This document shows positions 1 through 12,323 of a DNA stretch of 64,000 nucleotides, one piece after another. The stretch spans positions 3,720,001-3,784,000 of the forward strand of contig CANUEZ040000161.1 of the NCBI GenBank assembly GCA_948099385.1, written 5' to 3'. The position numbers were made by a program, and so were the translations under genes. Numbering within the stretch: the first letter of the stretch is position 1; every line of letters starts with the position of its first letter. The DNA is from Fasciola hepatica. Its lineage: Eukaryota; Platyhelminthes; Trematoda; Plagiorchiida; Fasciolidae. The notes beneath the pieces were generated by a model. That model searched no databases and was not told the DNA's origin. It saw only the letters and a list, made by a program, of their open reading frames with translations.

Positions 1-1678
1 GGATTGCCCGGCCAATACTTGAAGCACTCAGAAGACAAAAGGAAATCGCATACAAGTCTCGACCAAGTGCATAAGTCACGAGAATTTCGCTGCTTATCAA
101 GACAGAGATCAAACATTTGAATGGTTCTTTCGTCAAAAAGTTTCTACAGACCAAGAATCCTAAGCTTCTTTGTCATGACATACGACTTTTATGTGGCCAG
201 AAGACTAAACACACGAACGATAAGGTCAATGTGAACCATCTTAATGCCACATTTACCCATCCCTCCAATGATAATCCTCCTCCATGTTCCCTCTTGTGTT
301 TCTGCGGATCTGGAATATTTCAGTACCGCAGACATCTTTAAATTCTTTGCAAACCCAAAACGTCGTCGGCTGCTGGTCCTAATGGCCTTTCTCCAGCAAT
401 TCTCAAGTATGATGCTGCTCAACTTGCCACACCGATCACTACTTTGGTAAATGAGTCTCCATCCAGATGTTCGATTCCTGATCCGTGGCGTCCAGTTGTC
501 GTCATTTCTACTCCTTAAGACTCCAACACCACTGATGGAAATAAACGGTTTCGCTCCGTTGCTCTGGCATCTGCCACTCTTGAAGTCACTGAAAAGGCTG
601 TTTTCCCCCCTTCTTTAAGGGCATCTCGATGTGCCACCTGACCCTTTTCAGTTCGCTTATAAACCCAAACGATTCACCCTCGATGCTGTAGCCTGCTTGG
701 TCCATTCCATCATCAAATCCTCGAAAAACTCTGTACGATCTGTCCGCTGCGTATTCCTTGATTATTCTTCAACCTTTGATTCTAGAAGCTTGAAGCTTTC
801 GACTGTCCGTCACAACTTCTTTCCCGGCTATCGAACTACTTTAATAACCGAGTTCAGAAAACTAAGGTCGGGGAAAACATCTCTACAACACTTGTTAACA
901 ATTCCGGTGTACTCCATTTTCTATTTTCGACCTGTATTAGCAATCTTCCGGTTTCTTCTCCATCAAACATTCAAGTATGCTGATGATGTCCTTTGTCAAG
1001 CTGTTTCTAATCACCGAGATTTCGGGACATTCGATGAAAACCTATTTTGGATAGAATGTTTCTCTTCCCATTTGGGTCTATAACTAAATCCATCTAAGTG
1101 CTTTCAATGTTTTCAGTCTCTCTCGCTCACCTTTCCCCGCAGATCCTGTTACATTGGATTTCAAGCCCCTACGCGGAGTTAGAGTTCCACCAACTATTTG
1201 GACACCAATTTAATATGGACATCTCACATTCAGCATACTGTGTCGGCAAACTGCGACACCTATCTTTTCAAATAGGAAAACTCGGGCGGTTTTTGCACAC
1301 CACCAACGATTGTCTCCAGATTTGTTCTTCAGTGTGTTCTTCCGGTCTTATTATTTTGTTCTCCCGTAATTTTCCCCGGTCTTTTGAAATAAGAATTCAA
1401 AGCCTTTCGCCGCGGATTGGTAATTATTAGTCGCGTTTCATTCCGCCTCCTTTGACTTTTATTTTGACTGAGCTGGTGAAACAGCATATTGCATCTTGTG
1501 TAGTTCTAACCCACAAGATATTACAGGATCCAGCGCAATCCATTGCACTCTGACTTACCTCTTTGTCGTTTTCTCCCATTCACTAGATCTGAATTTCGAC
1601 ACCTTTTTCCCAAAATTAACCTGTACGAAAACTCGTACCCTATCTGGCGCGGGTAATAGTCAACAAAGACAAGAGTAA
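1..1678 (+). pseudogene. Decayed CR1/Jockey-like LINE reverse transcriptase
   Basis: A non-LTR retrotransposon reverse transcriptase broken across frames. About 360-500 encodes the pre-finger motif AAGPNGLSPAILKYD followed by a stretch ending IPDPWRPVVVISTP, typical of the region before RT motif 1. Positions 631-780 encode FAYKPKRFTLDAV and then VFLDYSSTFD, which match the RSTLDA and FLDYSDAFN motifs. The catalytic YADD is visible at 976-987 inside FKYADDVLC. The 1,100-1,678 part resembles the C-terminal tail of the same ORF. Stops and shifts occur throughout, so this is a fossil. The 5' part (endonuclease) lies before the window or is lost. Assignment to the CR1/Jockey group rests on motif style only. 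Confidence 0.8.
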
Positions 1679-3382
1679 AACCCAATACTTCCTAAATTTG
1701 GTTGGTGTTTTCTTTTTCCTTCTCACTCATTTTGGTTATTTCTACTCCAGTTTTATCAGAGCATTTTAACTGAAATGTAAGCATGTCGCTTGCAAAGTCT
1801 GTCATACAGATACAAAACACAAGGGTACTATTAGAGTGTCCAGCCGCCAAGCAGCAAAACGATTGAGGTTCTCAACCAAAGCCTTTAGTTCTTATAAGAA
1901 CCTGTCTGCAAGGCAGTGGGGTAGCTGAATGGAAGCCCATCTGCTCGGATCAATTATTATCCTGCTGAGTTGCCAGCTCAAGTCGACCCCCAAACTGGAG
2001 GACCAGGAGACTGCTTCGCCGGTCCTCTGCCCATTGACCTTCCAGGTATGATTGAATCTTCGGCTTGAGGTAAGCCATCTTGTACAGCTCGTTGGATCGC
2101 TGAGGTGCGCAAGCCATCACATCACGTCGAGGTGCAGTCTCACTGCAACCGGAAAAATGCAATTGTTAGTAGAGCTTTCAGCCATTCCTGATCTTTAGTT
2201 ATGCTTCAGCGCGGGCAGTATTGACTGATCGGTCTTGCCATGCTACCGTACGTGCTGTGCATGTCCCCAGATAGAATTCCTCAACGTGCAGTGTTCGCCG
2301 AGATCGGGAGATGCCGGAGGTCGAGCAAGAATGGTCAATCTATGACATGAATAAACAGTGAAAAGCCTGTCCAATGAACTTGACCATGTAAAGCTTCCTG
2401 GGTCAGGTCCAAGAGATCTACGCATTCCGTGTTTAGAGATATTGAAGGATCGAGCAAAGTATCGTGACCAGTTCCGCCCTTGTTTTGGCACCCTATCAAC
2501 TTAATACCACTGACTGTAGTTCTGTTCTTACATTTTTCATACCGTTGGTTGCTGTGATTTGCGGTCGAGTTTTCGCTGGGAGATGGCAACCGGAACCATT
2601 GCACCCAGTGCATGGTTAATAGTTATTCGAACTAAATTGATGAAGCCGGACAACGGCGGAACTGCTTGCCACCGAAGTGGACCGTCGGTGACGGTGGTAG
2701 AGTAGACGCTTGGTAATACTGTGGTAAAATTGACCTAAATTAGGTTTGCGTCCACAACCTTCTCAACTGGTCGTTTCGACGCCTAACAGAAGACGGGGAA
2801 GTGCGCATAAGAAGACTGTGGTATGGAGTTATTTTTTGGTGATGCTCTCTCTCCCGCCATAATTAAACAGCAAAGGACAGTTCCTTCACTTGAGCGTTTT
2901 TCAATACAACAGTGATACAGATTAACTGTCATCCCTAAACTGACATTCACTTCGCGTAAAATGTTTCGTGCAATCCGACCAAGCATATTGGTCTCTCACA
3001 GGTTGGTAATTTTATCAAAACAAAAAATGTTCTTAACTAGTTGCCCTAAAAACGTGGTTGAATTTATTGTGACTCAGATGAATCTCCTAACGGGATGTAT
3101 ATTTTCTCAGGTCTCGTCTTATGTTTCAGTTGTTCTGTGATAAGCTGTGTCGGGAGATTTAAGGGACGTGGACAAATTGTTACGCAAACCGTGGAGATGC
3201 ATTGTTGCGAAAGATGTCCATAGGTTCAGAATTCCCTAACTAGATCATCTTTCCGGTTCGGAAATTTGAATTCATATCGTGTTTATTGTTAACAGACAAG
3301 AGCAACCTTACACTGTTTAGTTCATTTAAACTAGATGTAGAACCGGTGAACTGGTGATTGACCAAATTGTTCCACTGTTTCA
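1679..3382. other. No recognisable gene
   Basis: About 1.7 kb with only short ORFs on both strands. I recognise no protein family, RNA gene or repeat here. It is probably old repeat-derived or intronic sequence upstream of the first recognisable EMC7 exon. Confidence 0.4.
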
Positions 3383-3573
3383 TTGCGCAGCGCGACGTCC
3401 ACGAATGCATTCAAACAAAATCTTGATTGTGTGGTAGATAGACTCACGGGCAAGCATACAAATACTCACTACGTGGGGTTACCGAAGCTAATACGTGGTG
3501 CCTCAATCGCACCGAAAACGGAATTGGTTACAAAAATTTCGATGACAAGACAAGACGGTGTTTCCCTCTGCCA

Positions 3574-3939
3574 ATGTGCGTTATCCTTGACACAGGTTTT
3601 TGTTTCATTACCGTCTTACAGATGGCGTTTCCACGCATTTATGCATCATCCTCTCCGTCCGACAACCTGGCTAGTCCTTCGGGTAAAATTGCTCCTTATC
3701 ATTTAGAGTTTTGTTTCTGCGATGTCTTAGATGGTCGATTTTGTAACTTTGTTAGTCGGGCAGTAAATTCGATGACGTGCAGGATATGGACTTTCAGGAT
3801 TGTTCGTTTCCTGTCATCCTTCGGCACACTGATCACCGGGTTGAGCCGCTGTCTCAACAATTCGGATGTATTTTTTCAGTCTCTTCTACCGTACACTTTC
3901 ATGTTCGGATGTACCAGTTCAAAATTGGTTGGCGAGTAA
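3574..3939 (+). other. Unrecognised ORF with a DTG motif
   Basis: An open frame of about 121 codons beginning MCVILDTGFCF. The hydrophobic-DTG pattern is what a retroelement aspartic protease shows, but the flap and the second conserved segment (ILGxDFL-type) are not visible, so the match may be chance. It lies among transposon debris upstream of the EMC7 exons. I do not assign a function. Confidence 0.25.
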
Positions 3940-4571
3940 TGCTGCTGATCGTAGAGTGATTTGTTACATAAAATACCATCTCAGTAGGGTCTAAAAAGCG
4001 AAAGGACTACTTGTATGGATCATTTTCATGTTGTGTTATACATACAGAAAATATTGTGAATAGCTGTTCTCTTTTAATACTCTTATATACATGTTTCTGA
4101 TGACCGTCCACCGTTTTCCGCAAATACTATTTTCGGTCCTTTACTTCTGATTTTCACTTACTAGTGATGTAGCCTAATGGTGGAATCTGACTTTGAAAGT
4201 ACCTCGTTGTTATTAATCCGGTTGTTGATTCGTCGAACAGTACTTCTTCCACAGGCCGTTACTCACCGACGCATACATGTAGCCCACATGACTTGACTAG
4301 AACTACTCGCACTCTAGACTGACTGACCCGCATTTGCCAAAGAATGAACTGTCTTCTCGCGTCTAGTTGACTGAGAAACCACCAATTAGGTAACAGTCAC
4401 TTGCAGCTTTGTTTTGGTACCTTTGACATGGCGCTGTGTTGTGTCGTATTGCTCATCACTTTTGAAATTATCCGCATACTTGTGACACCATTGACACCAC
4501 TCAAATATCACAATCGTTACAACCGCTTCCCCCCCCCCCCCTCCCCCCGTTATCACTTGTTATGCTGATAG

Positions 4572-4703
4572 ACTGCTCGTGTTGATATCAATTCAAAAGG
4601 TCGTATCCGTGCTCGTCGAGTGAACGCCCCGCAACCGAATGCTGTAAAGGAACTACCTTATCCGTTGCGTCTTTCCTCGGGTGGGAACGCTGTCTATTTC
4701 AAG
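4572..4703 (+). CDS. EMC7: EMC7 homologue, lumenal-domain exon
   Basis: A 132-nt exon of exactly 44 codons. It follows a long C-rich pyrimidine tract and an AG (4570-4571) and ends in AAG before a GTGGGT donor at 4704. The product contains VDINSKGRIRARRVN and then ELPYPLRL, ending VYFK. This follows the end of the lumenal beta-sandwich of animal EMC7, where the human protein has RVDITSKGKMRAR and RLPYPLQM. EMC7 is a single-pass subunit of the ER membrane protein complex, which inserts and stabilises transmembrane proteins. Both exon ends are phase 0, which fits the next exon at 12,150. Exons for the signal peptide and first half of the domain are not in the window or were not recognised. Confidence 0.85.
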
Positions 4704-5099
4704 GTGGGTTTCATGATTCCGTAATATCACCCGATGAAGCTATCGCATCAATTAATGACAATGCCCGTTTTGTGTGAATTCAGTTCACAAATCTACGGTT
4801 ATGTCCTAGACTGCTTGGATGTCAATCACAAGATACTCATTGCTGAACATACACTATTCGAATGAAACCAAAAACATTGGTTTGCACGATGTATCCAGGA
4901 TCATTTTGCTGCATCTTGACAAGTGCTTACTGCAGTCACGGTAACTGTTCTTATAGTCGAAATAAAACGGACGTTGAAGGAGGTAAATTTTTGGTCAAAC
5001 ATTTATTAACATACTAAAGAAGTAAGGAAAGGGTGGGGCAGATTGTCACCATCGAAGGACTAAATTGGTGGTCCATTCACGTTGCCTGTGTAGATCAAG

Positions 5100-5515
5100 G
5101 TTATGATTGTGAATGGCCAGGGTTTCGGCGTAATTTAGTACTCTACTGTTTGTGCTTGAGAAGAAGATTTGAAAGGCGCTGTTGGGGCTTACACAAGGCT
5201 TCGATTCCCTCACAGATGTTGTGTTATCGATGACTTTAATTTTGTTGGTTTGGTTGATGACGTCAATGCGGAAAAATTGTCTTCCATCGTTTCACGTAAC
5301 CACACCGGAATGTGTTCGATTATTCGATGTTGCAACTGCCTCTCTGTCCTTTCTGTGTAGACGGTTGAGCATCCACGTTGAAGTCGGTGAACGCATTTGG
5401 GTTTGGCGGAGGGGGCAGTTGTTCTCTCACCGGTGGTGTAGGTATCCGGGTAGTTTTGAGGACAACTCTTAGCTCGGCCGCGTGATAGGTACTTTCGACC
5501 GAAGAGTTCAGACAT
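5100..5515 (-). pseudogene. Penelope-like element, GIY-YIG endonuclease fragment
   Basis: The minus-strand frame from 5515 to 5210 contains GCSTVYTERTERQLQHRI and then IEHIPVWLRE. This fits the Penelope-like GIY-YIG region, whose usual form is a C-x-C then YIGRTxRxLxxRIxEH. The glycine of YIG is replaced (YTE). A following ITQHL suits the helix after the active site. Only this endonuclease part is recognisable; the RT is missing. It lies inside the first EMC7 intron. Confidence 0.6.
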
Positions 5516-5879
5516 ATTTGATTAACAGACTGACGTCATCACATTTGAAAGGCAATTCCAAGACAGCCCGCATTGTTGGCATGTCTGATAGTTGCTGCCC
5601 ATTCTCCTTAGGTCTGGAGTATTTAGAAATGAACGCGACTGGTAGTCGTTTGCTCTTTGCAGAAAAACGCCCTTCCCCTAACTATGGTTCTAAAGCTCAA
5701 CACTCAGTTCGAAATATTTCATACAAACCCAACGCTTGCAATTTTACATCATACAGTTTCACGTTACATAAGCCCCGTCTTAAAGGTCAGTCACACACGT
5801 GTGTACCGTTCCCAGTCTGACCGCCCCAATACGTTTCGCCGTTAATTTGAGTTCACAAGATGCTCACAAAGGTGAAGGT

Positions 5880-6570
5880 CATCTGGCGTGCCATCGGACG
5901 GTGGAAATCAGGAAGTCACGTCACGAGATTATCAAGTATTTTGATCTTTCAAGACGCACAGTGAGCAGATAAATCGGTTGGTTCAACAATCCATCATTAG
6001 GATCGATGAGTCAGTATTTGTGTTATTCAAACATGGTCGTCGAAGGCGTGTTTGCAAACAAATCTCTGAAACTAATAAAAGCGTTATGATAACAGTAAAA
6101 ATTCAGTTTCACTACGCGTCAGGAGAGCCATCTGGTGAGAAGGTCGGACCGAGGTGATATTCTGGGCAACACTGTCAATGGTGAAGTATAAGTATGCGTA
6201 GACTACTGACCCGACACCCTGCCACTATTGATCACACCTGCTCAATCGATTTTTCAGGACTACAGCGAGCCTGCATATCGTTCTCCTGTAGTACACATAA
6301 AATCAGTGCGCGTCGCCGTACAAAGGCACTCGCGCGGCCAACTAGATTTTCTGATTTCAATGCAACCGAATGATGTGGGGTCGACTTGCGAGGACAGGGA
6401 ATCAGAGGCGGCAGTAGAAGTCTCTAGGAGAATCGAAAACTGCCTTGAAAGAGGAGTGGGACCGTATCCCACAAGATACTATTAAATGGTTGGTAGCGTG
6501 CATGACTGGACGAGTAAATGTTGTTATATCATCCAAAAGTAACTCGAGTATATATTTAACGAATAACCGT
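5880..6570 (+). pseudogene. Tc1-like transposase fragments
   Basis: Two ends of a Tc1-type transposase in one orientation. Near 5,900-5,990 a frame encodes RKSRHEIIKYF and LSRRTVSR, resembling the N-terminal helix-turn-helix, followed by a stop. At about 6,435-6,530 another frame encodes KEEWDRIPQDTIKWLV then MTGRVNVVI, the usual C-terminus after the last catalytic residue (EEW.IP....LV.SM..R...VI). The middle, with the DDE residues, cannot be read through stops. The element lies in the EMC7 intron and is inactive. Confidence 0.6.
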
Positions 6571-7502
6571 TTGAGAACGATCACTGTTCTGTTACCAACA
6601 AAAAATTATGATTTCAGTGAAGTATTTCACTAATACACAATGCTTTTTTATTGGGGGGGAGGCGTTTTTGGCGAATAGTTTAGTGTTTAAGTCGCTAAAA
6701 TTTCATCACCGGTCAAGGTGACATCATCACCACTGCGCAAGTGACCTTCCCTCTGTTTGTTTGTATTTATGTGAATCTTGTATGTCTTCATTATCGCTGT
6801 CGTAAGAAGGCTTACACAGTTTCCATGCACAACGATTACCGTATGTATACAGGGGTGAGCAACGAAATTTATTCAACCCGTCAATTCCAATCGATTTTCT
6901 GCGAAATGCTGCAGAGCAGACCATTCAGATGGCTTGGAATCGTAGAGTTTATTGCACCTTAGTCAGTTATCCAATTTGTGGTGTTAGTGTCTACTTGTAC
7001 ATGGAAATTCGCACATTTATAGACTGTATGCTTCCGTGAAAAAATTTCACCGGTGCCCGTTATTGATTTCGGTTAGTAAACAAGTCACGTGATGTGACGG
7101 TTGCAGGTGAATGGTCAGAGCAAACGAAGATTGAGAGTTCTTCTGCCCCGGGGTACGCATACCTGAGGAGCGGCAGTAACCACAGGACCGGTCGCGTGCT
7201 TCCCGTGAAATTTTGTCCCATCATCCAGATACAATAACACACTACTTACATCAGAAATTGGGAGTTCTTATCGGCACTGCACTGCACTTTTTACTTTCAT
7301 TGTATGGACATTTTCATAGAGTGGTGGTTCACTAATTTGAGTCCATCAAACGTGTGAGAACATAGTATCCACATTTTTTACCGAGACGTTGTTATTCCTG
7401 ACTGACCGAGCATACACTTCCGTTTATCCATTTGATCACTTCACCGCATCTGACCGTGTTATGACTATTGATTGACCTGGCATGTGTTCCATCTATCTTA
7501 AC

Positions 7503-8904
7503 CGGTTAACTGTGAAGGTCGTACCTATCTGTCTAGCTAACTGGACCAAGTTTAACGTGACCTTCGGCATACTTCCTTCTTTGTGGTGGCTGGCTACTCG
7601 TCGATCACAGACCCGGTGGGTCGCTTGTACCGATGAGCGTGTGCACAACAATCACAGTTACAGTGCATTCTTCCAGAAATATCCAACTTGGTTATCATAC
7701 CTAGATTAGGCCTCTAATAAAATTAGTGCCACGAAGCCAACAATTGTTAGTAATATGCAAATATTAGTTTCATCACAGTATGCCGGACATTGGACAAAAT
7801 ACAATAACCAGGTTCAACCCGTTGTCAAATTGATGATCTCAACTTTATTAAGTAAACAATTAGCAGTGATCAAAACTAAATGAACCTTGTTAGGTTAAGT
7901 GCCGTTGACTGAAGATGGATGTAATAAATTGAGCTGGACCATTGCATTTGAGTACTGTTTTCGTGTCGGACTTCCACCAAATCCATAAAACCATACCAAA
8001 TTTTCTTACTTCTCTTCCTATTTTGTCATGTTATTGAGAGGTTGCGCTTCTTTTTCAGGTTTGTACTGAGAAGTAGCAATCAGAACAGCCGCAATCCAAT
8101 AGCCGTTATTGATTACTCCAACTGAACTGGATTCATTGAATTCTTTCACATTCAGGAGACCAAAGTGAATATATGGGATTGAGCCGCGAACGAAACAGTG
8201 ATAAATACTGTGCTAATGGATAATATACCGCTGATCAGATACTACATAAGTTGCTATTCAACTCGGGTCTTCTATGCAAGGCGTTACTAAATTGGCCAAC
8301 ATGGCCCGTATATTCCTAATGAACGAGCTCATTTCGATTTAAATACCACTACCGGTTCACTCGATTTGATTAGGTAGCTTGGTCCGATCACTCTATGGTT
8401 AAAATAGCACCTTTGGATATATAATTTGCAAATTCTGTTGTTGTCCACCGTTTTCTCAAGCAACTTTTTTCGCAAGGTTTCAAAGAACTTCAAAATCTAA
8501 CTACTGGTGCCGTTCTCAGTAATAATATTAGAAATTCGAAGCTCCAGGGGTGTACTCGTTCCCGAAGAACACACTGTGGTGTTACAAACGACAACTCTCT
8601 TCCATTCCTGGGGAGCTGTCTCGTTGATCACGACTCATTGAACAATCTTGTGACTGACTGAGTTAACACATCGACCAGCTGCTTTACCAATAAGGGATGC
8701 ACACCATCGGGTCTCGGAGATCGGTTGGCTTTGATGGTGCGCATGGCTGCCCCCACGTTTTCCCCAGTGATGTGGCACGACGTTCAGGAAGCGTTTACTG
8801 CAATATGTGTAGGATGATTATTCCTCAGTTTAGGAGCACAGACTGACAAGTAGCGCCTCGCTGATATCTCCGCCTTGCGTTAATCTGTAGCTCCCAGCTA
8901 TTGT
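7503..8904. repeat. Long dispersed repeat, copy 1 (matches 31,200-32,623)
   Basis: This segment matches 31,200-32,623 in the same orientation over about 1.4 kb, with scattered substitutions and a few short indels; the 32-kb copy has an extra block near 32,170. The match starts at CTGTGAAGG and stops abruptly at CAGCTATTGT. The first 560 bp also match the left inverted-repeat arm (23,254-23,815) in reverse. On the minus strand near 8,620-8,780 it encodes a LINE pre-RT motif (NRSPRPDGVHPLL, then LVDVLTQSVTRL). Confidence 0.85.
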
Positions 8905-9406
8905 AACTTGTCATTCACACAATGAATCTGACTAGAAAAATTGAGGATTATTCTGACACTAATTGTGCCGTAACTATATACGTCGAACGGAGTCCGGTAA
9001 TTCCTGACTCACCGTCTTTAAATGCCTTTGACGAAATAATTAAACCAGTAAGCGCTCATCAAAACCCTAGGCATTCCGTGATTGTGTAACGGTTCGAATT
9101 TAATATTCGAGTGCAGAGGAAATATAAATCGGTGTTAAATTTGGTTACTGAACTAAGGAAGTTGACGGAATTTTGCGACTTCGGTAATGCTAAAAATGAC
9201 GGTACGTGGTAGGACTGATGGTTGGCATCCGAGCTATCCACATTCAGCGCCAACTGATGGCAGGATTCGAGTTTTCCTAAATAAGCCTATAATGTGGCCA
9301 AGGGAATGGAGACTGCAGACAAGAACGCTGTCATATTGCGAAACTATAGGATCCAGGAGGGTGGAAATATTTTAAGAATTCGAATGAAGGAAAAACCTGA
9401 GGGGAT
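8905..9406. other. No recognisable gene
   Basis: About 500 bp of EMC7 intron between the dispersed repeat and the gypsy remnant. Only short ORFs are present. It could include the degraded N-terminal part of the gag whose zinc knuckles follow, but nothing shows this directly. Confidence 0.35.
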
Positions 9407-10020
9407 GTGAGCAAAGTTGCATCATCCAAGGAATCTGAAAACTCAGGGCGCCAATTCCGTTGTTACTGCTGCGATACATCTCACCAAAGATCAGAATTAT
9501 GCCCGCACAAAAAAATGGTTTGCCATCCTCACAGGAAAAAAGAGTCACATAGCTCGTGCGTTGTAGATCACAGCGAACGGAGTCACGAAAATCGTACAAG
9601 ACCCAGCATGCAGAGATTGGACCGGAAGCGTTGGTGCTACATTCCACTTGTTTCGCCAATATGATAACGGTTAGCGGAAAGGAGCTGCAGTTTGAACTCG
9701 ATACTGGATGTGCAATTACATTGTGTACTGATTCACCTTGGGTATCCGCCTTCGAACCAAATACACTGAACACACTGGCGCCCATCCTCAGAACCTACAC
9801 GAATAGACAATCAGGATTGCTCGGTTTTGTCCAGGTCATATCAAGACACGGAGAAGAGACACGGGACCTCGTGTTGCACGTCACCGCTGATGATGGAGTT
9901 AATCTTATTGATCACGATCGATTAAATAGCGCGCCCCTCCTAAAAGTGTTTCGCACAACGACCGGTTCACCGATGGTAAGAAAACAAGGTTATTCAATGG
10001 CCAATAATGTGGAATACTGA
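9407..10020 (+). pseudogene. Gypsy-type gag zinc knuckles and aspartic protease
   Basis: The first frame encodes CYCCDTSHQRSELC and then CHPHRKKESHSSC. These read as two degenerate CCHC zinc knuckles of a retroelement Gag; the second has a Cys-to-His change. A shift near 9,600 moves to a frame with ITVSGKELQFELDTGCAITL, the catalytic DTG of a retropepsin, followed by about 80 residues of protease-like sequence. RT is not found after it; a mariner fragment begins within 80 bp instead. This fits a truncated Ty3/gypsy fragment in the EMC7 intron, broken by at least one frameshift. Confidence 0.7.
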
Positions 10021-10093
10021 GAGATTTCAAGCTAAGGCTTCCCGTTTCGGAAGCGCATGACCGAAATTATTTAAGAGAGGCACCTTACCGTAC

Positions 10094-10372
10094 ATGTTGT
10101 CTCGGTTCCTGTTCCAGCTGAGCGGAGCACCACTACACAGCAGTGGAGCGGTGACCAACTGGATAGACGAGACGCTTCCGCTACGGTGGATCGGATGGAA
10201 AGAGCTGATCCAATGGTCACCAAATTTTCCGGACTTAGCTCCACTTCACTTTTCTCGTATGGGTTTATGGGAAGAGTCAGGTATGCGAAGAGAAAGCGGA
10301 GAACATAGAGGATCTAAGGAAAATGATCGTCGGGATGTGCTGAGGAGTCCCGAATTCCATGCCTCATGCTGT
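10094..10372 (+). pseudogene. Mariner-type transposase C-terminal fragment
   Basis: The frame starts FLFQLSGAPLH and continues LRWIGWKELIQW then SPNFPDLAPLHF. This fits the conserved block of mariner-type DDE transposases, where the usual form is FQQDGAPxH ... RWIGRxGPIxWPPRSPDLTPLDFFLWG. The D of QDGAP is S here and the D of LDFF is H, so catalytic positions are altered. The N-terminal half is absent. It abuts the gypsy remnant. Confidence 0.7.
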
Positions 10373-10705
10373 TCAGAGAAACTTGTTCCACAAAGTGCAG
10401 ATGTGTCTTGCTCAGGATGGAGGTGTTTTTCAACATCTTACATAGGTGATCGGGGCGGTGACGGTCAGAGAACGACTAGTCAGTCTTCCTCGACCAATAC
10501 AACCTGAATAATTTCCTTTTATTTTTATCTTCATTTTATTCAGAAATAACTAAGGGAGGTGGGGGGGGGGCAGTGGCACATGACTATGTATTGCATCGAT
10601 GTTGACCGGATAAACACCACCTCAAGTCTGTGATCGCCTATAGATAAACTAATTAGTTATTCCAAAAGGGACTCGAATACAATGGGCGGTTCTAACTGCT
10701 TCGCT

Positions 10706-10980
10706 GGTGGTGGTCGAGTGGTTTAGAGCGTTTGCTTACCGCCTCGGAGGTCCCAGGTACGAATACCAGCCAACACGGGTTACTTTGGTGGTAGACATTA
10801 ATCTGCTGTTGTCTGGCTCGTCACCACACCTGACCTATTGGAGCCTTATGTGGTTCTCCATCACTTCAGGTCTCGGTGTGGTTGTCGGCTATCTTTAGTG
10901 ATGCGGTGGACCCTTGAGACTGCTGGGTATACCCGTGCCATTGTACTCATGTCCAAACATGTAATAAAAAAATAATAATA
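10706..10980 (+). repeat. tRNA-derived SINE, copy 1
   Basis: The head resembles a type II tRNA gene, with an A box (TGGTCGAGTGGTT, 10711-10723) and a B box (GGTACGAATACC, 10756-10767) 33 bp apart. A body of about 140 bp follows, and the element ends in an A-rich AATAATAATAA tail near 10,965-10,980. A diverged copy with the same body lies at 17,744-17,935, so this is a dispersed SINE and not a single tRNA gene. Confidence 0.75.
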
Positions 10981-12149
10981 ACATTGCGACTAGATGTTTT
11001 ACGACTGGTTTACCCGATGCGTTTCCAAGTAATTTCATTGTTTATGTACCCGGTATCTGACTGATTAGATCGCCAATATCGACTCCCATGTGGAGCAGTA
11101 TAATACTGAGCAAACTACTAATTAACTTTTGTAAGAGTATATATACATAGGTGAGCGTTGACCCGGGTAATCCAAACCCACAATCCCCAACTTGACATAA
11201 AAGACTAATTTATTCACAATGAGCAAACTTATATTCGTAGAAATCCCATTAACAAGGTCGTCGAAATAGGTCAGTACCTTCATGTAATGAATTAGAGGTT
11301 AAAGCTGCAATATTGAAGTCCCGGTTTGCTGAAACTGATATCGTTGATCTTCGTTTGAAGTACACACATACACACATACATATAGAAACATCCGTTGACA
11401 TGTGAACGTTCCCTTAGAGTATATGTGAAATTACCTTTAAAATTCTTACCCGTGGTAACGGAAACGTTGGCGAGTTATAACATCTGCCAACAATGGTGCG
11501 TTATTCACATTGCAACTTTCACGGCAGAGCACCTGACGGCCATTTCTCGGCTTCCACATACAAAAAAACGTTTAACTACTGTCATCGCCATCAGTAGTAA
11601 AAGTAGACATTCGAAGCTCCCGGAATCATTGATTGCTGATTCCGCAGCTCTGATCGCACCAGTCTTCCGATCAGGAACTAGAATGCGTTTGCACACAGCT
11701 TTGGGAAACGTATAATCCCGATTTGGAAGCTATGAGAAACACCCGAATGGGCATCCGATTGGGTTGTACTCTTGATGTTTGGGTTGCTGAAATGATTTCT
11801 TTAGACCTCGTCAATTTCGAGTGACCGATCGTGTGTCGTACTGGAGCTAACATGAGACTTGGGAGCGAATTGGTTGGACGGCCCTTCGTAAAACGTTGAC
11901 TTTGAACTGAAGCCTTTTTTCGAGAGTTTTTATGACTCTGTGGCACTCAGGAATGTTTACCAATAGGTGATAAATAATCACCATATGGAGATTCGTTCTG
12001 TAAAGCTGAAATGCCGTCGGTCCGACTATTCCGTGTTTGTTCTTGGGAGACTTTTTTTAACCCTATCCCAGTTAGCTGATTATGAGCTTAAAAATAAATC
12101 TTTTTTTATTTGTTTTTCATTCCACGCACAAACAAATCTTCGTGTCTAG

Positions 12150-12323
12150 CCCAGAGAACAACTGCGCACACTGGATGTCCTGTTCAGTCCCAGTGTGCTC
12201 TATGTCCTCGGCCCACTTATCGTGGTTATGGCGCTCACACGGTTGATTAACACCAATGATCCGGAGATGCAAAAAGAATTGCAACAAATGAGTCGTCAAC
12301 AAAAATTGCCCGATTTTGGGGAG
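12150..12323 (+). CDS. EMC7: EMC7 homologue, transmembrane exon
   Basis: A 174-nt exon of exactly 58 codons, phase 0 at both ends. It follows a T-rich tract and CTAG (acceptor at 12148-12149) and ends GAG before GTAAGTA at 12324. The product has a hydrophobic span (SPSVLYVLGPLIVVMAL) followed by LINTNDPEMQKEL and KLPDFGE. It aligns with the transmembrane helix and cytosolic start of animal EMC7, where human has VVNTSDPDMRREMEQ and ELPDVSE. The helix would anchor the lumenal domain in the ER membrane. It joins the exon at 4,572-4,703 and the exon at 20,193 in frame. Confidence 0.92.

Larger units (their letters stand above)
4704..12149 (+). other. EMC7 intron filled with transposon fragments
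   Basis: The 7.4-kb interval between two phase-0 EMC7 exons. It contains a Penelope-like fragment (about 5.1-5.5 kb), a Tc1 fragment (5.88-6.57), a long dispersed repeat with LINE sequence (7.50-8.90), gypsy gag-protease debris (9.41-10.02), a mariner-type fragment (10.09-10.37) and a tRNA-derived SINE (10.7-10.98). I see nothing recognisable in 6.6-7.5 kb, in 8.9-9.4 kb, or in 10.98-12.15 kb apart from short CA-rich runs near 11.36 kb. Confidence 0.75.

Noticed and set aside
10706..10770. A tRNA gene.
   Set aside because: The cloverleaf is imperfect, a non-tRNA body and A-rich tail follow, and a diverged copy exists, so it is a SINE head.
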